37,652 bases of DNA from a virus: IMG/VR virus record IMGVR_UViG_3300043399_000151, positions 1 through 37,652 of that record, one strand, 5' to 3'. Positions 6,355 to 12,427 of the stretch are shown here, piece by piece; the stretch's first letter is position 1; each line of letters begins with the position of its first letter. The position numbers and the translations under genes were made by a program. The notes under the pieces were generated by a model. That model did not search any database and was not told the origin of the DNA. It saw only the letters and a program-made list of their open reading frames with translations.

Positions 6355-7514
6355 TCGAGTTTGACGATAAATTGCTGGAGTTCGCGGCTCCGAAGCAGAA
6401 AGAATATCTCATAGCATGGCGGGATATTGGCAGCATTCGTAAAGCCGCTGAAGTTCTCGGAATCCACCATAAAAATATCACTAGAGCCTTTAAACAAGTC
6501 AAAAAGAGAGCCGCCCAAAACGGCTACTCACCAGATCATGACATGACCCACATTGTGCCAGATGGCTATGTGGTGAAAGGTGTCTCTACCTACTACGACA
6601 AGGACGGCATTCCGGCTGGTCAGTGGGTCAAGTCTAGCCTCAAGCATGAGGCGCTCCTAGAGGCGCTCAGAGAGGCCGTAGATGCTCTCAAGGAAGAGAT
6701 AGAGCCGGTCGATCCAGTTGCTGCCCCAGGCATGACCGAGGAGGCTCTATGCAACCTTTATACCTTTACCGACTATCACCTTGGAATGCTCGCATGGCAT
6801 GAAGAGGGCGGTGAGGATTGGGACTTGGCTATTGCCGAGCAAACGCTGATGCGGTCCTATTCCTACATGATCGATAGCAGCCCGCAGGCATCACATGGCA
6901 TCATCAATATACAAGGTGACTTCATCCACACGGACGGCAAGACCCCGGTAACGCCGTCACATGGTCATGTGCTGGACGCTGATAGCCGCTATCCAAAGAT
7001 ACGCCGCGCTGCGATCCGCATCATCCGCGAAATGGTTCGCATGGCACTTGGACGGCATGACACGTTGCATTTGGTCATTGCTGAAGGAAACCATGACGAA
7101 GAAGGCTCTGGCTGGCTGTCGGACATGATGGCGGTGTTATACGACAATGAGCCGCGCCTGACCGTCGATACTGGCTCGCTGCCCTTCTACTGCCACCGCT
7201 GGGGCAAGGTGATGCTCGGCATCCACCACGGGCATAAGGTCAAGAACGAGAATTTGCCCCTGCTATTCGCGGCTCAGTTCCCAGAGATTTGGGGACAGAC
7301 CAAGCGCCGCGAAATTCACTGCGGCCATCGCCACCACCGCGATGAAAAGGAATATAACGGCGTGACCGTTGTCCAGCATCCGACCCTAGCAGCCAGAGAT
7401 GCCTATGCGGCTCGCGGTGGCTGGATCGCAGACCGTGCAGCCTGGGCGATAACATACCACCGCGAATATGGGCCGGTGGGCAGGATTATGGTCACTCCTG
7501 AGATGGTGCGTTAG
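6351..7514 (+). CDS. Metallophosphoesterase with N-terminal helix-turn-helix
   Basis: A 387-residue protein. Residues about 12-55 resemble a helix-turn-helix (RDIGSIRKAAEVLGIHHKNI), suggesting DNA binding. From about residue 135 a calcineurin-like metallophosphoesterase follows, with metal-binding motifs in order: FTDYHLG, GDFIHTDG, GNHDEEG, HHGHK and GHRHHRD. It should hydrolyse phosphoester bonds using two metal ions; DNA, RNA or nucleotides are possible substrates. Genes of this layout recur near lysis or packaging genes of phages, but their role is not established. It overlaps the o-spanin stop and is the last gene of the plus-strand late operon. The next gene converges on it with a 23-base overlap. 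Confidence 0.85.
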   Translation: MIEFDDKLLEFAAPKQKEYLIAWRDIGSIRKAAEVLGIHHKNITRAFKQVKKRAAQNGYSPDHDMTHIVPDGYVVKGVSTYYDKDGIPAGQWVKSSLKHEALLEALREAVDALKEEIEPVDPVAAPGMTEEALCNLYTFTDYHLGMLAWHEEGGEDWDLAIAEQTLMRSYSYMIDSSPQASHGIINIQGDFIHTDGKTPVTPSHGHVLDADSRYPKIRRAAIRIIREMVRMALGRHDTLHLVIAEGNHDEEGSGWLSDMMAVLYDNEPRLTVDTGSLPFYCHRWGKVMLGIHHGHKVKNENLPLLFAAQFPEIWGQTKRREIHCGHRHHRDEKEYNGVTVVQHPTLAARDAYAARGGWIADRAAWAITYHREYGPVGRIMVTPEMVR

Positions 7515-7656
7515 CAGGGATAAAGAGCCGCACCTCAAACTCCTGCCCCTTATAATCAAACCGGAACCGGGCGATGTGATCTGGAACGAACAGGCGCAGC
7601 TTGTCCGCGTCTTCCAGTATCCGCCAGCCCTAGCCCTCTGCGTCCATATCTATCAT
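7492..7656 (-). pseudogene. Small coupled gene with in-frame amber codon
   Basis: An open frame of 54 codons on the minus strand beginning with an ATG that overlaps the stop of the upstream gene (ATGA). It reads MIDMDAEG, then TAG at 7630-7632, then continues as GWRILEDADKLRLFVPDHIA and on to EVRLFIPANAPSQE before TGA. The part after the amber codon looks like a normal folded protein, and no ATG, GTG or TTG follows the amber soon enough to restart it. It may be a recent nonsense mutation, a read-through gene or a sequence variant. Amber codons terminate other genes here (for example at 7514 and 6218), so genome-wide recoding of TAG is unlikely. Function unknown. Confidence 0.55.
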
Positions 7657-7877
7657 TTGCGGTAATCCCTTGCTTCAATCGCAGCGCCGCACTGCGTCAG
7701 GCCCAATCTCCTAAGCCATTTGACGATCATCGCAACCTCCAGGTTAACGGCTTCCCTGATCTCAAGTGCGCGTAGCCCGTCCTGGGCGGCTTGTGGTCCT
7801 TCAAACCAGTGGACTTCATCGCCTGTGCTGATCCAGTATTTTTCATCCAGTTCAGAATATCGAATCTCAAGTTTCAT
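7653..7877 (-). CDS. Small protein of unknown function
   Basis: A 74-residue protein starting MKLEIRYSELDEKYWIS and ending AIEARDYRK. The first half looks like a small beta sheet (WISTGDEVHWFEGPQAA) and the second half is helical. AAGGAA lies a few bases upstream, within the end of the preceding 31-residue gene, which it overlaps. Its own stop overlaps the start of the amber-containing gene. It is not recognised. Position places it at the promoter-distal end of the minus-strand accessory cluster. Confidence 0.7.
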   Translation of the reverse strand: MKLEIRYSELDEKYWISTGDEVHWFEGPQAAQDGLRALEIREAVNLEVAMIVKWLRRLGLTQCGAAIEARDYRK

Positions 7878-7969
7878 TTTCGTTTCCTTAATCCGCAGTC
7901 ATAGCCATAAACAAACCCCGCAGCGGCGAACAGCAGGGCGAGTGCCAATCCGATCAGGTCAGTCAGCAT
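7874..7969 (-). CDS. 31-residue single-pass membrane protein
   Basis: This ORF is very short but linked on both sides. Its ATG (7969) lies within the end of the Lar-like gene, and its TGA overlaps the ATG of the next gene (AAAATGA). It reads MLTDLIGLALALLFAAAGFV, then YGYDCGLRKRK: a membrane helix followed by a positively charged tail, so the C-terminus is predicted to be cytoplasmic. The perfect fit between two genes argues that it is real. Role unknown. Confidence 0.65.
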   Translation of the reverse strand: MLTDLIGLALALLFAAAGFVYGYDCGLRKRK

Positions 7970-8327
7970 CGCGCCCTCCGAACTTGCCCATGCCTAGCTT
8001 TACGATTTCCAACGCTTCCAAAACGTAAGTTATGGCCTCATGGCGGTTGTATGTTTCGTCTGCCAACGGGTCTGCTTTGTCGCGCTTTTGCTCATAAACG
8101 GAAATGCGCTCGTCAAGCATCGCGACTATCTCCCCCACGACCTCGGCGCGGGCTTGGTGGCGGGTGTTCCATGCCGCGATGGCGGCCTCTTTGTCGGCTC
8201 GTTCTATGCCGATGTAGCCAATCACTTTGCAGCGGTGGACTAGACGCCAAAGTCCCAGAATGCGGGTTGCGTCATGGATTTCCGCCTCACCCCCGCAAAA
8301 CGGGCATGGCTTGAGTTCAACTTGCAT
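7959..8327 (-). CDS. Lar-like restriction alleviation family protein
   Basis: A 122-residue protein with AGGAAG six bases before the ATG. The N-terminal half fits the Lar family: LKPCPFCGGEAEIHD, then HRCKVIGYIGIERADK, then EAAIAAWNTR. The family is named after the Rac-prophage protein that reduces type I restriction of incoming DNA. Most phage members are known only by this zinc-ribbon-like fold. The second half (EVVGEIVAMLDERISVYEQK) is an added helical region of unknown role. It is part of the overlapping minus-strand cluster. Confidence 0.75.
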   Translation of the reverse strand: MQVELKPCPFCGGEAEIHDATRILGLWRLVHRCKVIGYIGIERADKEAAIAAWNTRHQARAEVVGEIVAMLDERISVYEQKRDKADPLADETYNRHEAITYVLEALEIVKLGMGKFGGRDAD

Positions 8328-8343
8328 CGCGGGCTTCCTTGTA

Positions 8344-8769
8344 TTAGAGCAGGACTTCGGCTGCTTCCTGCGCCAGAATTTCAGCAGTGTTGCGGTGGCG
8401 TTCAGGTATCAGCCCAAATTCGAGCGCGTTAGCCCACCCATCGCGGGACTTATCCAAAGCCCCCGCCAGCGTCTCGGCCAGCGCCTTCCACTTGGCGAGT
8501 TCGGCTGCTTGCTCGGCCCGCCCCTTCGCCTCACGCTCGTTGCCATAGGCTTCGATCACGGCAGCGGCGGCATAGTCGCTGTCGACTAAGCGTCCATTGT
8601 ATTCAATGGCTTCTGCCTCGGCCTCCCGCCACACTTCCACCGCAGGGCGTAGTTCACTGGTCATGGCTCTCTCCAAGGGCTGATCTTCAAGCCATTTGCC
8701 GCAGTCTGCGCAGCGACGAGATTCTGGTGGGCAAAATTCCCATGCTTCATGCTGGCACTCACTGGTCAT
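8344..8769 (-). CDS. Two-part accessory protein: Cys-rich module plus helical module
   Basis: A 141-residue protein. Residues 1-35 hold a zinc-ribbon-like cluster (CQHEAWEFCPP, then RRCADCGKWL). After PLERA comes a second unit that itself begins with Met (MTSELRPAVEVWREAEAEA) and continues as a long helical region. The second unit resembles a stand-alone accessory protein of other phages, which makes an in-frame fusion or an internal start likely. The start overlaps the stop of the upstream gene (ATGA). Function unknown. Confidence 0.65.
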   Translation of the reverse strand: MTSECQHEAWEFCPPESRRCADCGKWLEDQPLERAMTSELRPAVEVWREAEAEAIEYNGRLVDSDYAAAAVIEAYGNEREAKGRAEQAAELAKWKALAETLAGALDKSRDGWANALEFGLIPERHRNTAEILAQEAAEVLL

Positions 8770-9080
8770 GGCTTATCCTTCTCTGCGCGGATTGCGGTGG
8801 CAATGTCGGTGCAGGCATCGTTGAATATGTCTGGCATTTGATCACCGTCCCTGTCCGCTGCGATAACGGTGCTGATCGGGAACTTCTCTTCCTCCGCAAT
8901 CACCGCCGCACGTTCCAGCCCTGCGGCGTAGGCGGCTTGGCGGGTGTCGGCTATGAAGTCAGCGATAACCCTTGCAGCGCGTTCTTCACCCTCGCCGGGG
9001 ATGCTCTGGCCGCCATAGTCGAATGCAGCCTGTATCCAGACAGCCCTTGCCGCCTTCCGATCCTCGTCAGTCACGGTCAT
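8766..9080 (-). CDS. Accessory protein of unknown function
   Basis: A 104-residue, largely helical acidic protein starting MTVTDEDRKAARAVWIQAAF. AGGAG (inside the 3' end of the upstream gene) precedes the ATG at good spacing. Repeated small-residue helices such as EERAARVIADFIADTRQAAY are common in phage proteins of this class, which lack a known fold. It overlaps both neighbours, consistent with one polycistronic message. Confidence 0.65.
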   Translation of the reverse strand: MTVTDEDRKAARAVWIQAAFDYGGQSIPGEGEERAARVIADFIADTRQAAYAAGLERAAVIAEEEKFPISTVIAADRDGDQMPDIFNDACTDIATAIRAEKDKP

Positions 9081-9342
9081 GGTCTGCTCCTTTCACGATG
9101 GCGAGGCCATGCATCGCAAGCGCCTTGCGCAGTGTTGCGGCAAATGCTTCGGCTACCCATTGGCTATCATCGGCTGCTAGTTCGCGCACAGCCAGCACAA
9201 GCCGGTCTTGCACTGGGTCGATCAAGTCAGCGTCCTCTGCGATCAGCCGATCCATCGCGGCGTGTGTGCAGGATTGTGGGTTCCAGCATTTATCAGGCGA
9301 CGTTGCTGGACAACTCCGGCAGAAATTAAGCTCCTCACTCAC
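9067..9342 (-). CDS. Cys-rich accessory protein
   Basis: A 91-residue protein from a GTG start, with AAAGGAG upstream inside the end of the preceding gene. The N-terminus carries four Cys (NFCRSCPATSPDKCWNPQSC), a probable zinc-binding knuckle, followed by helices and the C-terminal GLAIVKGADHDRD. The AIVKGA codons contain the ribosome binding site of the next gene; the same arrangement occurs at the end of the gene before it. Function unknown. Confidence 0.65.
   Translation of the reverse strand: MSEELNFCRSCPATSPDKCWNPQSCTHAAMDRLIAEDADLIDPVQDRLVLAVRELAADDSQWVAEAFAATLRKALAMHGLAIVKGADHDRD
9084..9103 (-). repeat. Gene-junction repeat with ribosome binding site, copy 2
   Basis: Second exact 20-base copy, placed the same way: it encodes AIVKGA near the end of the 9067-9342 gene and provides the ribosome binding site for the ATG at 9080. 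The copies are 262 bases apart. Confidence 0.75.
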
Positions 9343-9616
9343 GGCCTGCTCCTTTCACGATGGCGGCGGGGGAAAGCGCGAGTATGTCCTTAGCGTCCAG
9401 CACCGCCCTCCACTGGCTATTTGCCTCCTTCGCAGCCGCCTCCAGTGCCAGCCTAGCGCCTTCCTCCATCAGCGCGGGGGCTGCGGCGCGGGCATCCTCG
9501 CGGAAGCCGTCCTTCACTTGGGAAAACTCTTCCTCCCAACTTATTTCGGCACACAGGTCATCACAAACCCGCGCATGGATCGCTCTCGCAGCGGCCTCTA
9601 TCGCTTCGTTGGTCAT
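9335..9616 (-). CDS. Accessory protein of unknown function
   Basis: A 93-residue helical protein starting MTNEAIEAAARAIHARVCDD with GGAGG upstream. The opening EAAARAIH and the mid-protein EDARAAAPALMEE resemble a family of small phage and prophage proteins seen in many Alphaproteobacteria and Pseudomonas phages, all without a known role. It ends AAIVKGAGRE; the terminal codons include the repeated ribosome binding site element. Confidence 0.65.
   Translation of the reverse strand: MTNEAIEAAARAIHARVCDDLCAEISWEEEFSQVKDGFREDARAAAPALMEEGARLALEAAAKEANSQWRAVLDAKDILALSPAAIVKGAGRE
9346..9365 (-). repeat. Gene-junction repeat with ribosome binding site, copy 1
   Basis: Twenty bases identical to 9084-9103. 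On the minus strand it encodes AIVKGA at the end of one gene and contains AAAGGAG, which serves the GTG at 9342. Confidence 0.75.
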
Positions 9617-10218
9617 TGCTTCCCCTCCAGTGCGGCGGCGATAAATGCGTCAATGCACCCTTCGCATGGCTCATACATCCAAGCCCCGTGGGCGCAGCGA
9701 TCATGCTTGCTAGATGTCATATCCATGCGCCAAGGCTTACCAAGGGGGCGAGGCATTGTGCCATCCGCAATCTGCGTCAACACCTCCCGCAGCCGCTCGA
9801 TCTCGCGGGCTTGGGTTTCGATTAGGTCCAGCATTTCAGGGGCGGCTGCCATTAGGCGGGCATTAGCTTGCGTTTCGGCTTCAGACCGAAGTTCGGTGGG
9901 CCAAAGAAGCTGCGCTATCGGAATAAGGTCCGAGCCATCCAGTTGGCCGCTATCAACTTGCGCAATGAATGGATTGGCTGCCCATGGCCCCGGCGTATGG
10001 CCCTTGCACTGCTCCACCAGCGCCTTTGCTTCGTCAGTCATGGCTTTTCCCATCCATCCTTGATGGTGTCCGTAGTCGCGGGGTTCCGTAACCCATGTTG
10101 TCTTTCCGCATATGTCGCAGGGGCCGGTATGCCACGTTGCGATATGGCACTCCCTACGCCCCCACTTGTCGCCGCAGTCGGAGCATATCCACGCGGGGTA
10201 TGGCTTGCGCTTAGTCAT
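9613..10218 (-). CDS. Two-part accessory protein: zinc ribbon plus Ea22-like part
   Basis: A 201-residue protein. Residues 1-58 form a zinc-ribbon module (CSDCGDKWG, then ATWHTGPCDICGKTTWVTEP, ending near DYGHHQGW) known as a small stand-alone phage protein. Directly after WMGKA a second unit starts with its own Met (MTDEAKALVEQCKGHTPGPW) and runs into NARLMAAAPEMLDLIETQAR, typical of ead/Ea22-like phage proteins. A C-terminal pair of Cys (CAHGAWMYEPCEGC) may bind metal too. The ORF is continuous, so either a fused protein or two nested products is possible. Function unknown. Confidence 0.7.
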   Translation of the reverse strand: MTKRKPYPAWICSDCGDKWGRRECHIATWHTGPCDICGKTTWVTEPRDYGHHQGWMGKAMTDEAKALVEQCKGHTPGPWAANPFIAQVDSGQLDGSDLIPIAQLLWPTELRSEAETQANARLMAAAPEMLDLIETQAREIERLREVLTQIADGTMPRPLGKPWRMDMTSSKHDRCAHGAWMYEPCEGCIDAFIAAALEGKQ

Positions 10219-10579
10219 GGCCCACCTCGACGATCTTCAACCCACGGGCTGCGAGGGCGGCGCTGATCTTTGCGCATTCTTCCCGCGCGTCGTCTATGTA
10301 GTTGCCGGGGAACGCTTCTAGCCACGCCTCAACCAGCGGGTCGGGCTTGGCGATGATGAAGGGGGTGAGAGAGCGCGGTGCCCAATCACCGTGCGGAAAT
10401 GCGCGCTCAATGGCATCGCTCACTTCCTGCCGAAAGGCTTCGTGCTGTTCGATGGCGCGGGCATGGGCAACGATGGACGCGCGCAGCGACAAGTCCAGCG
10501 CCATGCGGTCGAAGTGATGCACAGAACGGCCAGCGCACTGGCAGGCGTGTTCTAGGGCTTTGGGGTCGATGTCAGTCAT
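10211..10579 (-). CDS. Accessory protein of unknown function
   Basis: A 122-residue protein taken from the ATG at 10579, which overlaps the upstream stop (ATGA). The frame is open further upstream, but that part would lie wholly inside the preceding gene. It begins MTDIDPKALEHACQCAGRSV and has a mostly helical body (HARAIEQHEAFRQEVSDAIE) followed by a C-terminal GLKIVEVGHD. No recognisable domain. Confidence 0.65.
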   Translation of the reverse strand: MTDIDPKALEHACQCAGRSVHHFDRMALDLSLRASIVAHARAIEQHEAFRQEVSDAIERAFPHGDWAPRSLTPFIIAKPDPLVEAWLEAFPGNYIDDAREECAKISAALAARGLKIVEVGHD

Positions 10580-10860
10580 ACCATCAACCCCCGTGCCTTG
10601 CAGGCTTGTGCCAAATGATGGGGTGCAAAACCACGCGTACCAGCCGCCTGGTCGTACTGGCGGCACAGCTTACGCAGATGCTCCTCGCTGGCCCTCAGTT
10701 CCTTACGCAGCTTCTCATGCTTGGCGAGCGCAAAGGCAGCTTCGATCAAAACTTCAGTTTCTTTGGTGTCTTCAAGAACAGTCATGTTAGTCTCCATATC
10801 AATCTTTATGTCCTCATCCTGAGCGTTCACTTTAGGCTTGTCAAACATTTTTTTCGGCAT
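10576..10860 (-). CDS. Coiled-coil accessory protein, first gene of the minus cluster
   Basis: A 94-residue protein starting MPKKMFDKPKVNAQDED. The central part (KHEKLRKELRASEEHLRKL) is strongly helical with coiled-coil spacing, and the C-terminus looks like a small folded patch (GTRGFAPHHLAQACKARG). GGGGAAA precedes the ATG. As the first gene after the divergent gap at 10861-10894, it is probably nearest to the promoter of the cluster. Function unknown. Confidence 0.65.
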   Translation of the reverse strand: MPKKMFDKPKVNAQDEDIKIDMETNMTVLEDTKETEVLIEAAFALAKHEKLRKELRASEEHLRKLCRQYDQAAGTRGFAPHHLAQACKARGLMV

Positions 10861-10865
10861 ATGCT
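10838..10865 (+). promoter_or_regulatory. Candidate sigma70-type promoter for 10895-11743
   Basis: TTGTCA (10838-10843) and TATGCT (10860-10865) are separated by 16 bases that include a T-run. The start point would fall near 10872, giving a short leader before the AGGAG at 10885. It overlaps the start of the divergent gene, so the two directions may compete. Confidence 0.4.
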
Positions 10866-10894
10866 TTCCCCATCAAACAGCAATAGGAGTAACC

Positions 10895-11449
10895 ATGCAA
10901 TATGATGATGCTACCGCTATGGCCTATGCCCTGGTGCGAGAGCATGGCACACCGGCTTACGTTCAGAAGCTGGTCAAAGACGCTTTTGGTACAGCCCCAT
11001 CGCTCAAGAAGATCGCACAAATGCGGGCAGATTACGTCAACAACGATCCGGCTTATCGCCGGTCATCGTACAATGCCCAGCCGATCCCAGAGGACTTTGC
11101 CGAGGTCGCACCTACAATGTGCAAGTACCAGTTACTGCGACATTACGGTGTGAAATGGTCGGGCACGATTGATCGCTGGTGCAAAGAATCAGGCGTGGAG
11201 GCGAAAAAATACGTCTCTCCAAAAAAGAACCGCCTATCCATGATGGGCCGGGTCCATGTTCCGGCCGAGTTCGTCAAGCCAAAGGACGAATATGAAGTGG
11301 CGGCTGATGTTCTGCGAAAAGAACGCTATCCTGTGAACCGTTGCAATGATAACGGACTCTATAATCCCACCGGCAAGTTCTGGCGTGTGGGCCGAAACGT
11401 ACTAACCCCTGAGCAACTACTGGAGAAAGCTGAACGCTATGGCCGATAA
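10895..11449 (+). CDS. Predicted DNA-binding protein of unknown function
   Basis: A 184-residue protein starting at ATG 10895 with AGGAG five bases upstream; an upstream TTG in frame has no such site. The N-terminal region (VREHGTPAYVQKLVKDAFG) and the central stretch (YQLLRHYGVKWSGTIDRWCK) resemble helix-turn-helix units. The rest is basic (VSPKKNRLSMMGR). It leads a three-gene plus-strand group facing two minus-strand operons, so a regulatory role is conceivable. It is not a recognised family. Confidence 0.65.
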   Translation: MQYDDATAMAYALVREHGTPAYVQKLVKDAFGTAPSLKKIAQMRADYVNNDPAYRRSSYNAQPIPEDFAEVAPTMCKYQLLRHYGVKWSGTIDRWCKESGVEAKKYVSPKKNRLSMMGRVHVPAEFVKPKDEYEVAADVLRKERYPVNRCNDNGLYNPTGKFWRVGRNVLTPEQLLEKAERYGR

Positions 11450-11597
11450 TGTCGAAGGCAGTCTGACTGCCGCAATGGAGAATGAGAAGAAAGCAATGGC
11501 AAATATGTCTAAGTTGCTGCTGAAGGCTCTGTGGCGTGAACGCGCAGATAAGCTGAATTTTGCAATGGCGGCTGGTCGCCAGGTGGTGCGCCCATGA
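11439..11597 (+). CDS. 52-residue helical protein
   Basis: Starts at an ATG overlapping the end of the previous gene and ends in an ATGA overlap with the next. It reads MADNVEGSLTAAMENEKKAM and then ANMSKLLLKALWRERADKLN, with a basic C-terminus. The even spacing and double overlap support it as real. No domain recognised. Confidence 0.65.
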   Translation: MADNVEGSLTAAMENEKKAMANMSKLLLKALWRERADKLNFAMAAGRQVVRP

Positions 11598-11743
11598 GCG
11601 CGGTAGGCTTGAACAGGATCAAGGAACTGCTGATCCGCGCCTTGTCACGCACAGAGGACGAAATCCCCAAAGGAGAGATCGAACATATTCTGCGCGTTAC
11701 TGAGGCCCAGATCGAAATGGTCCAGAAGGGTCTGGAGGATTAA
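11594..11743 (+). CDS. 49-residue helical protein
   Basis: Starts at an ATG overlapping the previous stop. It reads MSAVGLNRIKELLIRALSRT, followed by an acidic middle and a second helix (EHILRVTEAQIEMVQKGLED), so a two-helix hairpin or coiled coil is likely. Its stop overlaps the stop of the convergent gene by three bases (TTAA at 11740-11743). Function unknown. Confidence 0.65.
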   Translation: MSAVGLNRIKELLIRALSRTEDEIPKGEIEHILRVTEAQIEMVQKGLED

Positions 11744-12018
11744 AGAGAGGCCCGCATAGGCCAAATTCGCTTAACTTCTTCCTCAACAAATGGGCGTATG
11801 GCGCTGGGAATCTTACCTAATGCCATGCGCCTTTTTTCTTTGTCCGGCATAAGCACAAGCTGCTTGGCAGCATCGTAGATATAGAACGAGGCCCAACTGC
11901 GGATAGCGGGTTGAGCCTCATCCCATTTGACCTTGCCTGTCAAAAGATCATTTAATTGCTCGCTCGGCCACTTCCCAGGCACCACGCCTGATGCAGCCAA
12001 GAACAGATCAAACTGCAT
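11740..12018 (-). CDS. Small protein at the end of the replication operon
   Basis: A 92-residue protein starting at the ATG (12018) that overlaps the stop of the VRR-NUC gene; the open frame extends to 12063, but that part lies inside the nuclease gene. It reads MQFDLFLAASGVVPGKWPSE, with a helical middle (RSWASFYIYDAAKQLVLMPD) and a basic C-terminal helix. Its position after nuclease and helicase genes suggests a replication or recombination role, but no domain is recognised. Confidence 0.6.
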   Translation of the reverse strand: MQFDLFLAASGVVPGKWPSEQLNDLLTGKVKWDEAQPAIRSWASFYIYDAAKQLVLMPDKEKRRMALGKIPSAIRPFVEEEVKRIWPMRASL

Positions 12019-12427
12019 AACGATCCAGCCATTCTTCAAGCGCTTGCCACGCAGCAGCGGCACCTAGCGCCACGCAGGAAAATGCCCCAGCAGATTGCGC
12101 CGCTTCAAGATACTCTTGTTGGCCTGATTGCCACTTGCTCAAGGTGTGGTCTTGGCGCTTGAGTTCGCAGACAAATGAGACCCTAGCGGGAATAATGATG
12201 TCAGCAGCACCCTTGGTCATTCCTTCCGCTTGGTGCTTCATGACGGAACTAAATTGCCCGCCTATCTTCAAACCTTCGTTGCGCGGGTGCAGGGCAATTA
12301 CACCCCATGTTTCTGGGTATTCGCGGCGCAGCTTTGAAAAGAAAGATGCCTGTTCAACGCTCTCTTGCGGGCATTTACCCCTAAACGATGTGTCTCCAAA
12401 AACTGGAACATCTACATTAAATTTCAT
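12008..12427 (-). CDS. VRR-NUC family nuclease
   Basis: A 139-residue protein with the PD-(D/E)XK layout of stand-alone viral VRR-NUC domains: KGAADIIIP (Asp near residue 76), FVCELKRQD (Glu 88 and Lys 90) and the helix SKWQSGQQEYLEAAQSAG, where a conserved Gln lies. Such nucleases act on branched or damaged DNA and usually sit next to helicases. The gene overlaps the helicase stop by four bases, and the pair probably works together in replication or recombination. The N-terminal 25 residues (VFGDTSFRGKCPQESVEQAS) belong to the domain start. Confidence 0.82.
   Translation of the reverse strand: MKFNVDVPVFGDTSFRGKCPQESVEQASFFSKLRREYPETWGVIALHPRNEGLKIGGQFSSVMKHQAEGMTKGAADIIIPARVSFVCELKRQDHTLSKWQSGQQEYLEAAQSAGAFSCVALGAAAAWQALEEWLDRYAV

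Noticed and set aside
7630-7632. Genome-wide amber recoding
   Set aside because: TAG serves as the normal stop of several genes (for example at 6218 and 7514), and no suppressor tRNA is seen.
8972-10063. Long plus-strand ORF (363 codons)
   Set aside because: Antisense to four overlapping accessory genes with good ribosome binding sites; low-complexity Ser/Arg/Ala translation.
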